Assembly (NCBI GenBank): GCA_019044685.2
Contig: JAGTXX020000015.1
Location: 1,302,001-1,366,000 of the forward strand
From: Nannochloris sp. 'desiccata'
Lineage: Eukaryota > Chlorophyta > Trebouxiophyceae > Chlorellales > Chlorellaceae
DNA: 64,000 nt
Reading direction: 5' to 3'
Part shown: piece by piece, positions 1-11,159 of the stretch
How positions within the stretch are numbered: position 1 is the first letter of the stretch
Layout of the letters: each line of letters begins with the position of its first letter
Program-made: the position numbers and the translations under genes
The notes under the pieces: model-generated
Database searches by the model: none
What the model was told of the DNA's origin: nothing
The model's input: the letters and a program-made list of their open reading frames with translations, nothing else

Positions 1-43
1 CACATATTTGCTGAGCACTCACTGTCTAGGAGGCTCTTCAAAC

Positions 44-1369
44 ATGGTGCGGGGCCCTAAGAAGCATTTGAAGAGGTTAAATGGTAAGCGCCCACCTTGA
101 ATGGGAAATTAAATTTGAGAAGGGGCGCCCTGAAGATGAAGGAGATAGACTTTACAGAGGATTTTGGATATTCTGTTTCAGTTTTGAAGCCTTTAGCCGC
201 GTTGATGGAGGGACGGAGCCATGATAGTGCTCTCGGGTGCTCGTAATTTTAGTTTTGGCATCATGCAACTCACCTTTTCCTTCTATATTTCCTTGCCATT
301 GCAGCCCCTAAGAACTGGTTGTTGGATAAGCTTTCGGGTATCTTTGTAAGTAGCATTGGAAATAGCTAGAGTAAATGCTGAGCAATATCAAACTTTAGAT
401 GAATTTGATTTGATGGGCCTATTTACTGGACGGCCGTCGCTGCCGGCCCCTACACCTTGCTGGAACATGAAACTCATCAATGTCATTCTCATTAATTGCA
501 GGCCCCTAAGCCCTCTGCCGGTCCCCACAAGACCCGCGAGTGCTTGCCACTCATTTTGCTGCTGAGGAACCGTCTCAAGTACGTGCTTGCATTAAATATT
601 AGAAAAGAAGAATTGGGAATTATTAGAACACTGGTCATACTGCGAATGCGATAAGAAAATTGAGAGATGCTCGTCTATAATAACATTAATACTCACCATC
701 ATCAATTTCTCGTTTTATTAATTATTTTTCAGGTATGCCTTGACTGGCAAGGAGGTCGTTTCTATCCTCATGAACCGTTTGGTTCAGATTGATGGCAAGG
801 TCCGCACTGATAAGACCTACCCTGTCGGTTACATGGATGTCGTAGATATCCCCAAGACTGACGAGCACTTCCGTCTTCTCTACGACACCAAGGGTCGCTT
901 TGTCGTCCACCGCATCAGCAAGGAAGAAGCTGCTTACAAGCTCTGCAAGGTCAAGCGTCTCGAATTCGGTAAAGGAGGTGTCCCTTATATCGCAACCCAC
1001 GATGGTCGCACCATCCGCTACCCCGACCCTGATATCAAGGTAAACGATTCCGTTATGTTTGATTTGGAGACTGGAAAGATCCGTGATTTCATTAAATTTG
1101 ATATCGGCAACCTCGCCATGGCTACTGGAGGACATAACAACGGTCGCGTCGGTACCATTGTCCACAAGGAAAAGCACAAGGGATCTTTCGACATCGTCCA
1201 CATCAAAGATGCTGCCGGACATACCTTTGCTACTCGTGTTACCAATGTTTTTGTTATCGGAAAGGGGGACAAGCCCTTGGTTTCCTTGCCCAAGGGTAAA
1301 GGTATTAGGCAGACCATTCTGCAGGAGCAGGCTAAGCTCTACGGAAAGAGCATTAGTGCTCAGGCTTAA
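44..1369 (+). CDS. RPS4: 40S ribosomal protein S4 (eS4)
   Basis: Structural protein of the small cytosolic ribosomal subunit. Four exons join in frame: 44-83, 305-345, 502-578 and 733-1369, giving 264 residues, the usual eS4 length. The start [13 protein letters not shown] matches the family N-terminus. The core shows the typical [24 protein letters not shown] and [13 protein letters not shown] blocks, then REKHKGSF-type and SLPKGKGI motifs (S4 RNA-binding, central and KOW domains). Introns are 221, 156 and 154 bp with GT-AG ends, all in the first third of the gene. Splice choice at 345/346 is fixed by the conserved GIFAPKPSAG junction. Identification is from recognised family sequence. Confidence 0.97.
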
Positions 1370-1885
1370 TAAGCTTGGCTTTTTAGTCTTTTTAATGTTT
1401 CTGCGTTTCTTTGTCTGCTTAAGAAATAAGAATATAATACATTTTTACCTGCGCTGAACCGCTGTATTCTCCGTTGCATTTAGAGGCAATATTGACAGCA
1501 CCCTGGCCGTAAGGCCTAAATCCCTGTAACTTTAATCGTAGAATTAAATAAATCATATACTTGCTAACGAGAATCAACCGACAGCCTATCTTTAATGTTT
1601 TGAATTCCACTTAATTTACACAAGTGAGAAATGGAAACTCAGCTCGCTATATTGGTACAAAGTGTTTGAACTATAGTAGTCGAAATGAATGTCAAAAATA
1701 ACTTGCAAAGAGAAGCAAGAAAGAAAGTAAACAGCGGGTTGAAAGGATTAGAGAAAGAAGTACCAACAAGAATAAGGGAAACTGTGACAAATATTCTTAT
1801 TTATATCGATAAAGAAACGGACTTAGGTAATTATTTTGAAAATCTCTGTACATAAAATAAGAAAGAAAGAGATAGATAGCAGTCG
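1370..1885. other. Convergent 3' flanks of RPS4 and the RING gene
   Basis: No open frame here resembles a gene. The stretch is AT-rich with several TGTAA and AATAAA-like words and purine runs around 1690-1760. It probably holds the two 3' UTRs and polyadenylation sites. Confidence 0.6.
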
Positions 1886-3196
1886 TTAGAGCATCAACAG
1901 TGTCTGATACCCCGTCACCCTTTGATTGCACATCGGACAGCTATAGGTGGCCGCACAATGCTTCTTGAAACACCCATCACAAGAGGTAAAATGCAGACAT
2001 GGCAGTACAACACAGTTCCGTGGGGCACTCCGGCACATTTTACACAACGTAGACTCGTGCTGTGCTTGTAATTCAGCTTCTAGTTGATGAACACGGGTGA
2101 CAAGGCCTTCCCGCTCTCTACTCACTACCGCTAAATGTCTTCGCATTTCTTGAAGTTCGTGAAGAACTTGGGCACTGCCAGCAGTACCACCACTACTTGT
2201 ATCTCCACTCCCATTCCCACCAGCCACTGCTGCACCTAGAGCACCAGGTCTCGTCCCAAAGCTACCAGGAAGCACATGCTCGCCGGCGCCACCGGCTGCA
2301 GCAGCTGCCGCTGCCCCTAAAGCCGCTGCCATTGCTGCCGTTCCACCATGAATAGAGAGATCATTACACCCACTACCTGCAGAATCTTGTCTTTCTAATA
2401 CTGATTGCATCGGTCCTGGTTCTTCCATTGAATTATGCCACTCTAAATATTGTCTTTGTCGTTGCAAGGCTACTCTGCTTTCCGGATCGAGTAGATGACT
2501 TTGACTTTCAAATAACTCTAAACTCTGCTCATCCATCATATTTTTGAGTTCTACTGGAGAGAAAGTTGGAGGCTGTTCGGGAGCGGCGCCCAATGAATGC
2601 TGCCGCCATGCCGGGGCGGAGCCAGCTTGACCTAGAAGCCCCCAACGGGGGTCGTCAGCGGAGCCGCTGAGAACCCCCGGATGCTCTGGCATTGAGTTGG
2701 GGTGGCGAGAGACAGGAGGTCTGCCCCCACGTCCAGGGACAGCAACTCCAGCCATATTTGCCATGCTTACGCTACGGCGTTGCATAGTGAGGCGGTGTGC
2801 AGCGTGAGCGGCAGCAGCTGCTTCTTGGGCCGCTGCTTTTGCCGAGGCAACAGCGAGGCCGTCTGGTCTGCTGCCACCGTGCAAAGAGCTGGCGTTCCCA
2901 CCGTGAGCGGAATCGTCTTTTGGCCATGGCTGGGGGCATATTACAGACCAACAGGCATGGCATAATACTCCGTTCTGTAACAAAAAATGAGGGGAAAAGA
3001 AGAAAGGTTTAAACGCCAAAATGCCAGAATGTTGAATGAGGGTTTGGTCAATTAGGTTTGGTCTTATGTGCACAGGGGAAACTTTGCGTTCCCGGGGAGA
3101 ACACATATTGTATGAAGTTCTTACCGGACTCTGGCGAACGTCTTTATGTTCATAATCGCGGCTGCATAAACTGCAGCGTAGTTGGGAGGCATTCAT
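1886..3196 (-). CDS. RING-finger protein, probable E3 ubiquitin ligase
   Basis: Two exons on the minus strand, 3196-3125 and 2974-1886, remove a 150-bp GT-AG intron (donor GTAAGA) and give about 386 residues. Splicing brings two CxxC pairs together (CSLCSRDYEH and GVLCHACWS), suggesting a small N-terminal zinc-binding motif. The middle is Ala/Gly-rich and looks disordered. A short coiled coil precedes a C-terminal C3HC4 RING: CKMCRSAPRNCVVLPCLH followed by CDGCFKKHC and CPMCNQRV. This layout is like single-RING E3 ligases; substrate is unknown. It is divergent from the HECT ligase gene next door, so the pair may share a promoter. Confidence 0.85.
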   Translation of the reverse strand: MNASQLRCSLCSRDYEHKDVRQSPVRTSYNMCSPRERKVSPVHIRPNLIDQTLIQHSGILAFKPFFFSPHFLLQNGVLCHACWSVICPQPWPKDDSAHGGNASSLHGGSRPDGLAVASAKAAAQEAAAAAHAAHRLTMQRRSVSMANMAGVAVPGRGGRPPVSRHPNSMPEHPGVLSGSADDPRWGLLGQAGSAPAWRQHSLGAAPEQPPTFSPVELKNMMDEQSLELFESQSHLLDPESRVALQRQRQYLEWHNSMEEPGPMQSVLERQDSAGSGCNDLSIHGGTAAMAAALGAAAAAAAGGAGEHVLPGSFGTRPGALGAAVAGGNGSGDTSSGGTAGSAQVLHELQEMRRHLAVVSREREGLVTRVHQLEAELQAQHESTLCKMCRSAPRNCVVLPCLHFTSCDGCFKKHCAATYSCPMCNQRVTGYQTLLML

Positions 3197-3579
3197 CTTT
3201 CAAAGCCAAAAAAAAAGGGCAAGCCCTCGGATCTTGCTTGGTAGCTACTTCTGTTTAAGACAGAATTGAGATTAGTTGAATTATAAAAGCAATGCGGAAG
3301 CTTAAAGCCTAGCAATTGCCCACATGTCTGAGATTACTCCCTGCGTTTTACAGTGATTAAGACATTGCAGGAGTATCCTCGCACTCCAAACTTCTATGTA
3401 CGTGATTTTAGATATCAAACTTAGGCGAGAATGTGCGCAAACTTGCCAGGAAAAGGTATTTCTGAAAGAGGTCCTACCGTCCTTTCTTTCTGCGCCAGGC
3501 CTGTGGGTCGTCGAAATAACAATAAAAGCTTCATTTTGCTCGCATTTAGCCTTTATCACGATTTAGTGACTTTACGTGA
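3197..3579. promoter_or_regulatory. Divergent intergenic region, RING / HECT genes
   Basis: 383 bp between the two start codons. It must contain both promoters and 5' UTRs. A TATAAAA word occurs near 3281. No conserved element was recognised. Confidence 0.5.
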
Positions 3580-6500
3580 ATGGAAATCAAGCTGGACGTG
3601 GATGCCACTGGGCGTAAACGAGGGTCGGAGAAGGGATCCTCCCCCTTCTCCAACCCTCAAATTGCAACAGTACCCAAAGTCAAGATTGGAGCTAAAAGTG
3701 GGCAAGCAAGAATAGCAGCACTCAAGGTAAACAAAGAGCATGTTATACAAGCTTCGGACAGCTTTTTTGAGCCCTGCGTGGGCTTAGATCTTTCGGTTCG
3801 GTAGATCATGGCCGCGGCATTGTGGCACCAACTGCTTACGTCAGGGGCTCTAATTGCTTTTGTTATATTAACATTATTTATATGCATGCAATTGACAAGT
3901 AATAACGGCCACTTAATCGCTTTTTGTCTTTTTTTTCTGTTGCAGCTCGAGGCAGATGCACTTCAGATTAGCCCTCAAAGCCCGCTGGTTAGTACTACCC
4001 TTCAAGAAAATGGTTGGGTATGCGGTAAGTTACACAACAGCTAGCACATCCGCCACATTCTAGACCTTGCGGGCAACCTTCCTTGGGAATGTCATTGCCC
4101 ATCAATGTGCCTTGACGTCTCCTCCTATTTAATTTCTCTGTTCTCACATCCAGTCCTTTTTTTCTTACTGCAGGGTACAATAGCCATGGGCAGCTTGGAG
4201 TAGCACACAAGCGCACAGTAGAAGCCCCTCATCCTTTAGCATCTCATAGATGGAAGGCACTTAGTTTAGGCGATGGCCACGCTGCAGGTGTTGGTGACGG
4301 TGGAGAAGTCTATACCTGGGGCTGTAACGATAAAGGCCAGCTTGGTGCCCAAGGTGGCCCTCGAGCTGGCACCTGGGACGTCCCTCGGCGTATGGAATTA
4401 CTATACGGATGGGATGTACGCGGCATCGCCTGTGGAGCTGACCATACCGTCGCTGTAACACCACAAGACGTTATTACTTGGGGCTCAAATGAACATGGCC
4501 AGTGCGGTCATGGCGAGCGTGCTGAGCGGGAATGGGTAAAACCACGTTCTCTCAAAATATTAAATAATCAAATGGTAGCACAAGTAGTTTGCGGTCGCAA
4601 TCATACCTTGTGTGTGACAGCTACCTCTGTGGTTTATGCTTGGGGCCAAAATCAGCGTGGACAGCTAGGCCTAGGAGATTTCAAAGAACGTCGTTCTCCA
4701 GCGATTGTCCATGAATTATGGGCGCTTCCCGTACTACAGCTTGCTACAGGAGATAATCATAGTGCAGCATTAACTTCAAATGGGTTTTTATTTACTTGGG
4801 GAGGAAATGAGAAAGGCCAGCTTGGTTTACCCGTGGATGCTGAGCGAGCTCAAATTGAGGCTATGCAGCGCACTGCAAGTGAACGTCGTAAGGTCGTTCG
4901 AAGAGTCAATCAACGCTTTTTACAAGCTATGGGTGAGATGGGTATCCCTCAAGATCAAGCTGAGCTGGCTTTGGCAGAAACTGGAAATGTCGGTGTTGAG
5001 GTGGCGGCAGAGTGGCTGTTCTCAATGCCTCCTGACATGTTGGAAACGCATCTTAGTGGCGATCCTGATACCCCCACAACTTCTTTTGATTTAGTAGCTA
5101 CCTTTGCACATACTGAAGAAGGTGCTGCTGTCTTGCATCCTCGCCGTGTGCCTCTGCAAGGCGTCCGAGCCATGGCTGCAGGTGGCACTCACACTGTTGC
5201 TATCACCGATGAAGAGGTGTATTCCTGGGGTGATAATTCTTATGGACAACTTGGCTTACGAACCTTTAGGGATGTGCATCACCCGGCAGAGGTTGAAGAT
5301 TTAGCTGGGGCAGGTGTCATCTCAGTTGCCTGTGGTACACGTCACTCTATCTTTATTTGCCGTGATGGTAGAGTCTTTGGGTGTGGAGATTCTTCTTTTG
5401 GAGCTATGCCGTTAGAAGAACCTGATCCTGCAGTCTGTTTTGGAGCTATCAACCTTAGTCAGGATGATTTCCCTGCCCTCGGCCCTGCTTTGGGCGGTGT
5501 GGGGGAAGAGATGGAACAAGTAGAATCCCCGTTTGAGAGTGATATTGCATCTACTTCTACCGGAAAAGTGCTCGTTCCTACCTCATCAACTGCCTCTTTG
5601 ATGATTTCTACCCCTGCATGCAACGTGGCAGCACCTACGTTGATGAATTTAGAATTTCTGGCGCCAAAAAAAGGCGCAAAAGCTCAAGTAGTAACCCATG
5701 CCGTTGCTGGACGTGGTAGCTCTGCATTTTTGACCCGTGCTGCTGATGAATTACCTGATACCCCAGCAGCTAGACTCTGGGAAAGGTTGCAAGTCGCTGT
5801 AGCTGATGCTCGGGAAGCTCCGCAAATCGATCCAGATGGTCACATCAAGCCTATTGCAAGCGCTGTTGAGCGTGTCTTTGGATCCGCTGCTGCAATTTCC
5901 GCTGCTTTTGGTTTATCTGACCAGGTTGGTCTTGATGTCGCTCTCATGGACTCTGTGCAAAGCGCAGTTATGGATTTGGAACCTCCTCCGGCAGCAAAAC
6001 TTGGTGAACCCCAACCGGAGCAAGACGACCTTCATAGAGCCCTAAGGAAAGCTGCTGATGCTTTAATTTTAGAGTTAGAGCAAAATATTAAGTTGCTTGG
6101 CACCCCTGAACGTGCTCAAGTCGTTTTAGCTGCGCTACAGTCTCCTCTTCTCGGCGATACCCGCTGCTCAAATTCTCTAATTCCAAGAATTTGCAATATT
6201 TTATTGGCTGCGCCGACATCGTGTCGCCATTTATTGGTTAGGTGGTGGTCTGAATACCCTGCAGAGTTACTGGAACGTCGTGTTGTCCGTCCTTTACAGC
6301 GTTACCTCACTGATGAGCTCTATGCCACTAAGAAGTTAACGGTGGCGGTAATGAACGTTATCAAGGTACTTGCTTTGGTTGAAGAGGCGAACCAAATGGG
6401 TAGAAAATTACCTCCAGAGGCGTTTTATAATGAGCTTATTAGTGAGAAACTCGATGTTTTAGATCATTACGTCGCTTGGAGACAGACTCATGATATGCCT

Positions 6501-8213
6501 CAGCACAGCAGCTCTGCTGACGGTCCGTTTTCCTTTTGCTCCTATCCTTTCTTGCTGAATCCTCGTGCAAAAAGCAAGCTGCTGCATACAGAAGCGAGGA
6601 TTCAGATGGATCAGACTGTAGCAGATGCTCGTGCTGCACACCAAGCTGGGAGACCAGATGAAGAAGAACGTGTTGTGCCTAATATTAAACAAACCCGTCT
6701 TGTCGGCAGCGGTGTTGGCAGCAAAAATAGTAGTCAGCAGCCTAGTACTTCCACCGGTAGTGGAAACAGTGGTGGGATCCTTGGTGGCAATCGACGTCGT
6801 CGTGATCGAGGAAATGGTGGAGATGTTTTTAGCAGTGGCAGTGGCTTGAGGTGGTTGTTAGGCCGACATGCCGCAACAGCTGCTGTTACCACCGCCGCCG
6901 CAGCTGCAGCAGCTGCTCAGGAAGTTGAAGTTTCTAGTAATGCTACTACTAATATGATGGATGATCGGTATCCTGGTGGTACAAGTAGTATAGCTCTCAC
7001 TTCTCCCATGCTGATTGGAGCGAGCGTTGGTGCAGCAGCGGCAGCTGCAGCCAATGCTGGAGGCAATGCCCAACAGCAAGGCCACCAGCTTTGGAAACAA
7101 GGTTCTCTAGGCTTACCTACCCCTGACGACTCTGGATTTCCTGCGACACACCCTGATATGTGTATTCTCCGTGTCCGCCGTGGCCATTTACTTGAAGACG
7201 CTCTCAATGAAGTTGCCCGTCAACGGCCTCGGGATGTATTTAAACCTCTTCGAGTTCATTTCATAGGGGAAGATGGTGTGGATGCTGGTGGAGTCAAGAA
7301 AGAATTCTTCCAATTATTATTAGAAAAGCTCCTTTGCCCTGATTATGGGATGCTTGTCCACCAAGATGAATCGAACACTTATTGGTTTAGTCCTTCAACG
7401 ATGGAGGCTGATGATGAGTTTTTGTTGCTTGGTCTCGTTGTGGGTTTATCAGTTTACAATGGAGTTTTACTTGATTTACCTTTGCCTTTGGCGTTGTACC
7501 GTAAAGTATTGGGCCAAGAAGTCCGGTTACGTGATTTAGAAGATATGCAACCGACTTTAGGCCGCTCTCTCCGATCTTTACTTCAATATGAAGGCCCTGA
7601 ACCCTTGGCTGAAGTCTTTTGTCAAAGTTTTACTGTTGAGATGCAAGTCTGCGGGGAAACTCAAAGTGTGGAATTAACCCCTGGTGGGGAAGACATCTTG
7701 GTGACTGAAGATAATAGACGTGAATTTGTAAATTCTTATGTGAATTGGTGGTTGAATGCATCGATTCATCGTCAGTTTGAAGCCTTTGCGAAAGGATTTT
7801 TAATGCTTTGTGGCGGTCCCGCTTTGCAACTTTTCTCAGCAACTGAATTAGAACGTCTTGTTTGTGGGTCTCCCTGCCTTGATTTTGACGCACTCGTACG
7901 ATCTGCACGGTATGAAGGCGGATATCACCCTGAACATCGCGTCGTACAGTGGTTGTGGCAAGTCGTGTCAGACTTGACCCCGGAAGAAAAGAAAATGTTT
8001 TTAAAATTCTTTACTGGCTCAGATCGAGCTCCTATCGGTGGATTAGCTAATTTGCGCGTCATTATTCAGCGTGATGGCGCTGATTCTACGAAACTGCCGA
8101 CTTCGCACACGTGCTTTAATACGTTGTTATTGCCCAGTTATCGGTCCAAGGAAAAGTTGGAAGATAGGTTGAAGTTGGCAATATTGAATGCTGAAGGCTT
8201 TGGGTTGGAGTAA
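3580..8213 (+). CDS. HERC-like E3 ubiquitin ligase: RCC1 repeats, embedded UBA, C-terminal HECT
   Basis: Three exons, 3580-3726, 3946-4024 and 4174-8213, give 1421 residues. The second junction restores the RCC1 motif CGYNSHGQLG, which supports the splice. RCC1-type repeats fill roughly residues 65-500 (VYTWGCNDKGQLG, VITWGSNEHGQCG, VYAWGQNQRGQLG, LFTWGGNEKGQLG, VYSWGDNSYGQLG). Between the fourth and fifth blades lies a UBA-like helical segment at about 315-362 (AMGEMGIPQDQAELALAETG). A long, partly Ala/Gly/Ser-rich linker follows. The HECT domain covers about 1095-1421, with the catalytic Cys near 1389 in LPTSHTCFNTL. Expected role: final ubiquitin transfer onto substrates. The UBA position inside the repeat array is unusual. 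Confidence 0.93.
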
Positions 8214-8632
8214 ATGATTAAATATTTATTTTGGTGGTATTTATATTGTATAGAGCAATAGAGGGAAAAGAGACAGATAAATCTGGCTGTAGTGGCTTTC
8301 TATTACTTTCTATTTCTTTTTTTCTCCGTAAACTAAACTTGACTGACTTTTCTTTAGAATAGGAGAGAGTATCTTTTCTGTATTGTCTGCGCATTGGCAA
8401 CATACATACACTCCTTCGTTATCCTTAATCCCTTAATTTTCATTTTTCTTTCACTGTACAGCGTAGTATGACCTTTTAAAAATGATCAAACATCCGACAA
8501 ATAAATTGAAAGCAAGAACACAGGCACGTAGATGAGCATGAAGGAAGACATTTGCATACACAATAAGTTTAGTTTATACGTAAGTGACTATTAGTGTCAA
8601 AAATGAGCGATTTTAAATAACCAAAAGGCCTT
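8214..8632. other. Convergent 3' flanks of HECT ligase and NC2-beta genes
   Basis: AT-rich, no coding signal seen on either strand. Taken as two 3' UTRs. Confidence 0.55.
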
Positions 8633-9311
8633 TCATACAGCAGCACCCTCTGCTGCCTCAACCGCTGCGTCTGGTTCTTGCTGCTGCTGCTGTTGCTGCT
8701 GCACAGGTTGTTCCGCTGCTGGCGCTGCTGCTGCTGGAGCCGTCGGTTGTGGTGCGGCTGCTGGCGCCGCTGCTAGTGTTCTTTCTTTAGCCTGTTGGAA
8801 TAATTGCTGCTGTAAAGCCAACATCTCTTCTGGTGACATGTTTGCGTTATTCCGGGCTGCTTTCTTTTCTTTGACAGCTTTCTTCTCCTCTTTCTTATCC
8901 TCTTTCCACTCTTCCAAAGCTGCAAACATAAGATTGAGATGAAAAGACGGTCAGCATATGGCATATTGATTTTAATTTAGTTTGAACAATAGCAAAGGAA
9001 AGTAGTCGCCGACAAGCTGGTTCTGCCACCTCCGGGGAAGATTAAATTGACTTACCAGCATTAAGGTTGTCTAGATATGATGTAAAACCAAGTTCCTCTA
9101 ACGATTTCAAGATATGCTCTGGCGTTAGAGTCGATTTCTTTTCCTTTTCACTAACTTCATTTGCCGTCGCTGCAATCATGTGAACAAATTCTTCGCAACA
9201 TCTCATAATAATTTCGTTAGCTTCAGCAGCGATCTTCATATCTTCTGGAAGACGTTCTTTGATGATCCTCGTCATCGTCGCTTTAGGAAGTGAGATTTCG
9301 TCGTCTGCCAT
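8633..9311 (-). CDS. DR1: Negative cofactor 2 beta (DR1), histone-fold transcription repressor
   Basis: Two exons, 9311-9056 and 8919-8633, give 180 residues. The histone-fold starts right after MADDEISLPKATM and includes IIKERLPEDMKIAAEANEII and the TPEHILKSLEELGF segment, diagnostic of DR1/NC2-beta rather than other NF-YB-type proteins. A basic KEDKKEEKKAVKEKK stretch follows, then an Ala/Pro-rich tail with a run of eight Gln. The family pairs with DRAP1 (NC2-alpha), binds TBP on DNA and blocks preinitiation-complex assembly. An upstream in-frame extension to 9368 starts at a non-ATG codon, so 9311 is preferred. It is divergent from SGT1. Confidence 0.93.
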
Positions 9312-9658
9312 GGTGAAAAGATTTTTAATTCCCCTGGGAAAACGTCGGAAAGGAGGGTAGCCTTGCAAAGAGCAATTATTGGTAACGATTCACCAATGTA
9401 TTTTATATCAAAAAAAATTGGAATGAACAAGCAATTTCTCAGATGGCTGCCTTTAAACAGGAAGTATGCGAGTGCAAAGCAAGCACTCGCAGAGAATGCG
9501 AGTGCTTGACTTTCAGAATCGTCTTTTGCTCTCTTTAGACTGGCAATCTGCCATTCATTGTCACTTCTCTATATTTCACGAAATTAGGGTTTTTCAATTT
9601 GCACCCACGAGCTCCCTTCTGGAGTAAATTCGAATAAGAGGCAAGGAGTTCAGATCAG
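9312..9658. promoter_or_regulatory. Divergent promoter region, NC2-beta / SGT1
   Basis: 347 bp between start codons. It contains the three-copy inverted repeat at 9467-9507 listed separately. Otherwise AT-rich with no recognised element. Confidence 0.55.
9467..9507. repeat. Triple inverted repeat able to form two mutually exclusive hairpins
   Basis: TGCGAGTGC at 9467-9475 pairs perfectly with GCACTCGCA at 9483-9491 (7-nt loop). AAGCACTCGCA at 9481-9491 also pairs perfectly with TGCGAGTGCTT at 9497-9507 (5-nt loop). The central copy can pair with only one partner at a time. Confidence 0.8.
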
Positions 9659-10970
9659 ATGGCGGAAGCTTTTCTAAAAAAGGCAGAGGCTGCGCTCAAG
9701 GAGAAAACGTATGAAGATGCAGTGGAATTGTTCACTGAGGTAAGCTCCTTGGTTTGTAATCGGGGTACATTCTTCCAGACATAATCCTGAACTAATCTTT
9801 GATCTTGTTTACTGTTCAAGAACTTTCATTGATTCTTACACGTTGTTCTTCCATATACAGGCCATGTCGAGCAATGAGGACGATCCCCGCATCCATCTGG
9901 GTAGAGCCAAAGCTCACAACAAGCTTGAAAATTATTTAGAAGCCGTCGCGGACGCTCAACGTGCCGCCGAGCTTGATCCAAAACTAGCTGCTGCCTACGC
10001 CGAACAAGGCCGTGCTTTATACGACCTAGAAGAGTATGAAAGCGCCAAAGAAGCCTTTGATATGGCCTGCGTTCTTGAACCTGCCCGCAAAATTTACGAA
10101 AACTGGCTCAACATGTGCAAAGTCGCTCTCGGCCAAGAAGTCCAACAAGAATCTCTTTCACAAGCTATGGAAGCACAGCAGGCACAGCAGGAACAGATAG
10201 AAAACCTCAACGCGATTTCAACTGGAACAAATGCAGCCAAAGCGACTGAAAACCCGGCTTCAAAAGCTCCTACAGCTGTCAAAATTGACGATCCAGAGTT
10301 TGCCAAGTACTGGCGAGCCCCTGCTGCTGCCGCGGCTGCCGAGATAGATGCCGCTGTGTCCGGTTCTGGTGGACGTAAATACCGCCACCAATGGTTTCAA
10401 AATGACAACCGAGTAGAAATCAATGTTATGGCAAAGAAAATGCCAAAAGAGAGGGTCTGTGTGGTGATAGAGCCTCATCGATTGAAGGTAGCTACTAAAA
10501 ATGAAGCGGGAGAAGAAGAATATGTGCTTGAAGTAGATCTGTATAGCGAGATTGACACTACAACATCTAAATATGAAGTCTTAGGATCGAAAATTGAAGT
10601 TATCTTGGTTAAAAAGGTTCCTAAAGAACATTGGAAAGACCTTGAATCCCGAGCGGCTGAGAAGGCTGCAGCAGCAGCAGCAGCAGTAGCACCTGGGGAG
10701 GGTGAAGCTCATGTATCTGCTGCCTATCCTTACGCAGGTAAGAAGGTGGACTGGAATAAGGTTGAACAAGAGGTCCAAAAGGAAGAAAAAGAAGAAAAAC
10801 TTGAAGGAGATGCCGCCGTCATGAAATTTTTCAGAGAAATTTTTAAAGATTCGGATGAAGATACTCGTCGTGCTATGATGAAATCGTATCAAGAGAGTGG
10901 TGGAAAGTCCTTGTCTACAAACTGGAAAGACGTAGGCTCAAGATCCTTTAAAAATGACGCAGAAGATTAA
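9659..10970 (+). CDS. SGT1: SGT1 co-chaperone (TPR-CS-SGS)
   Basis: Exons 9659-9739 and 9861-10970 give 396 residues. N-terminal TPR helices (about 1-110), a CS domain (about 195-285, starting KYRHQWFQNDNRVEINVMAK) and a C-terminal SGS domain with YPYAGKKVDWNKVE and the closing LSTNWKDVGSRSF are all present in family order. SGT1 works with HSP90 and SKP1 in stabilising SCF ligases and, in plants, immune receptors; it acts in cytosol and nucleus. The first exon encodes only MAEAFLKKAEAALKEKTYED and a few more residues of TPR helix A. Linker between TPR and CS is Ala/Gln-rich. Confidence 0.97.
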
Positions 10971-11159
10971 AAAGAAAACTCAGTTTTTCTTCTTCGTCTC
11001 AAAAAATATATCTAGATTAACGTTTATTTAAAGAGGCTGCCGAGCTAAAGACTAGGTGCTGTAATATTGATGTTATAATTAACTGGAGGTGATTTATTAT
11101 TTATTAAGGACAAGGTAATAGAGACCACAACAAGAAAGAACAATATACAATCCTTCTAT

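Noticed and set aside
3431..3715. Plus-strand frame overlapping HECT exon 1
   Set aside because: Different frame from the supported exon at 3580 and no motif.
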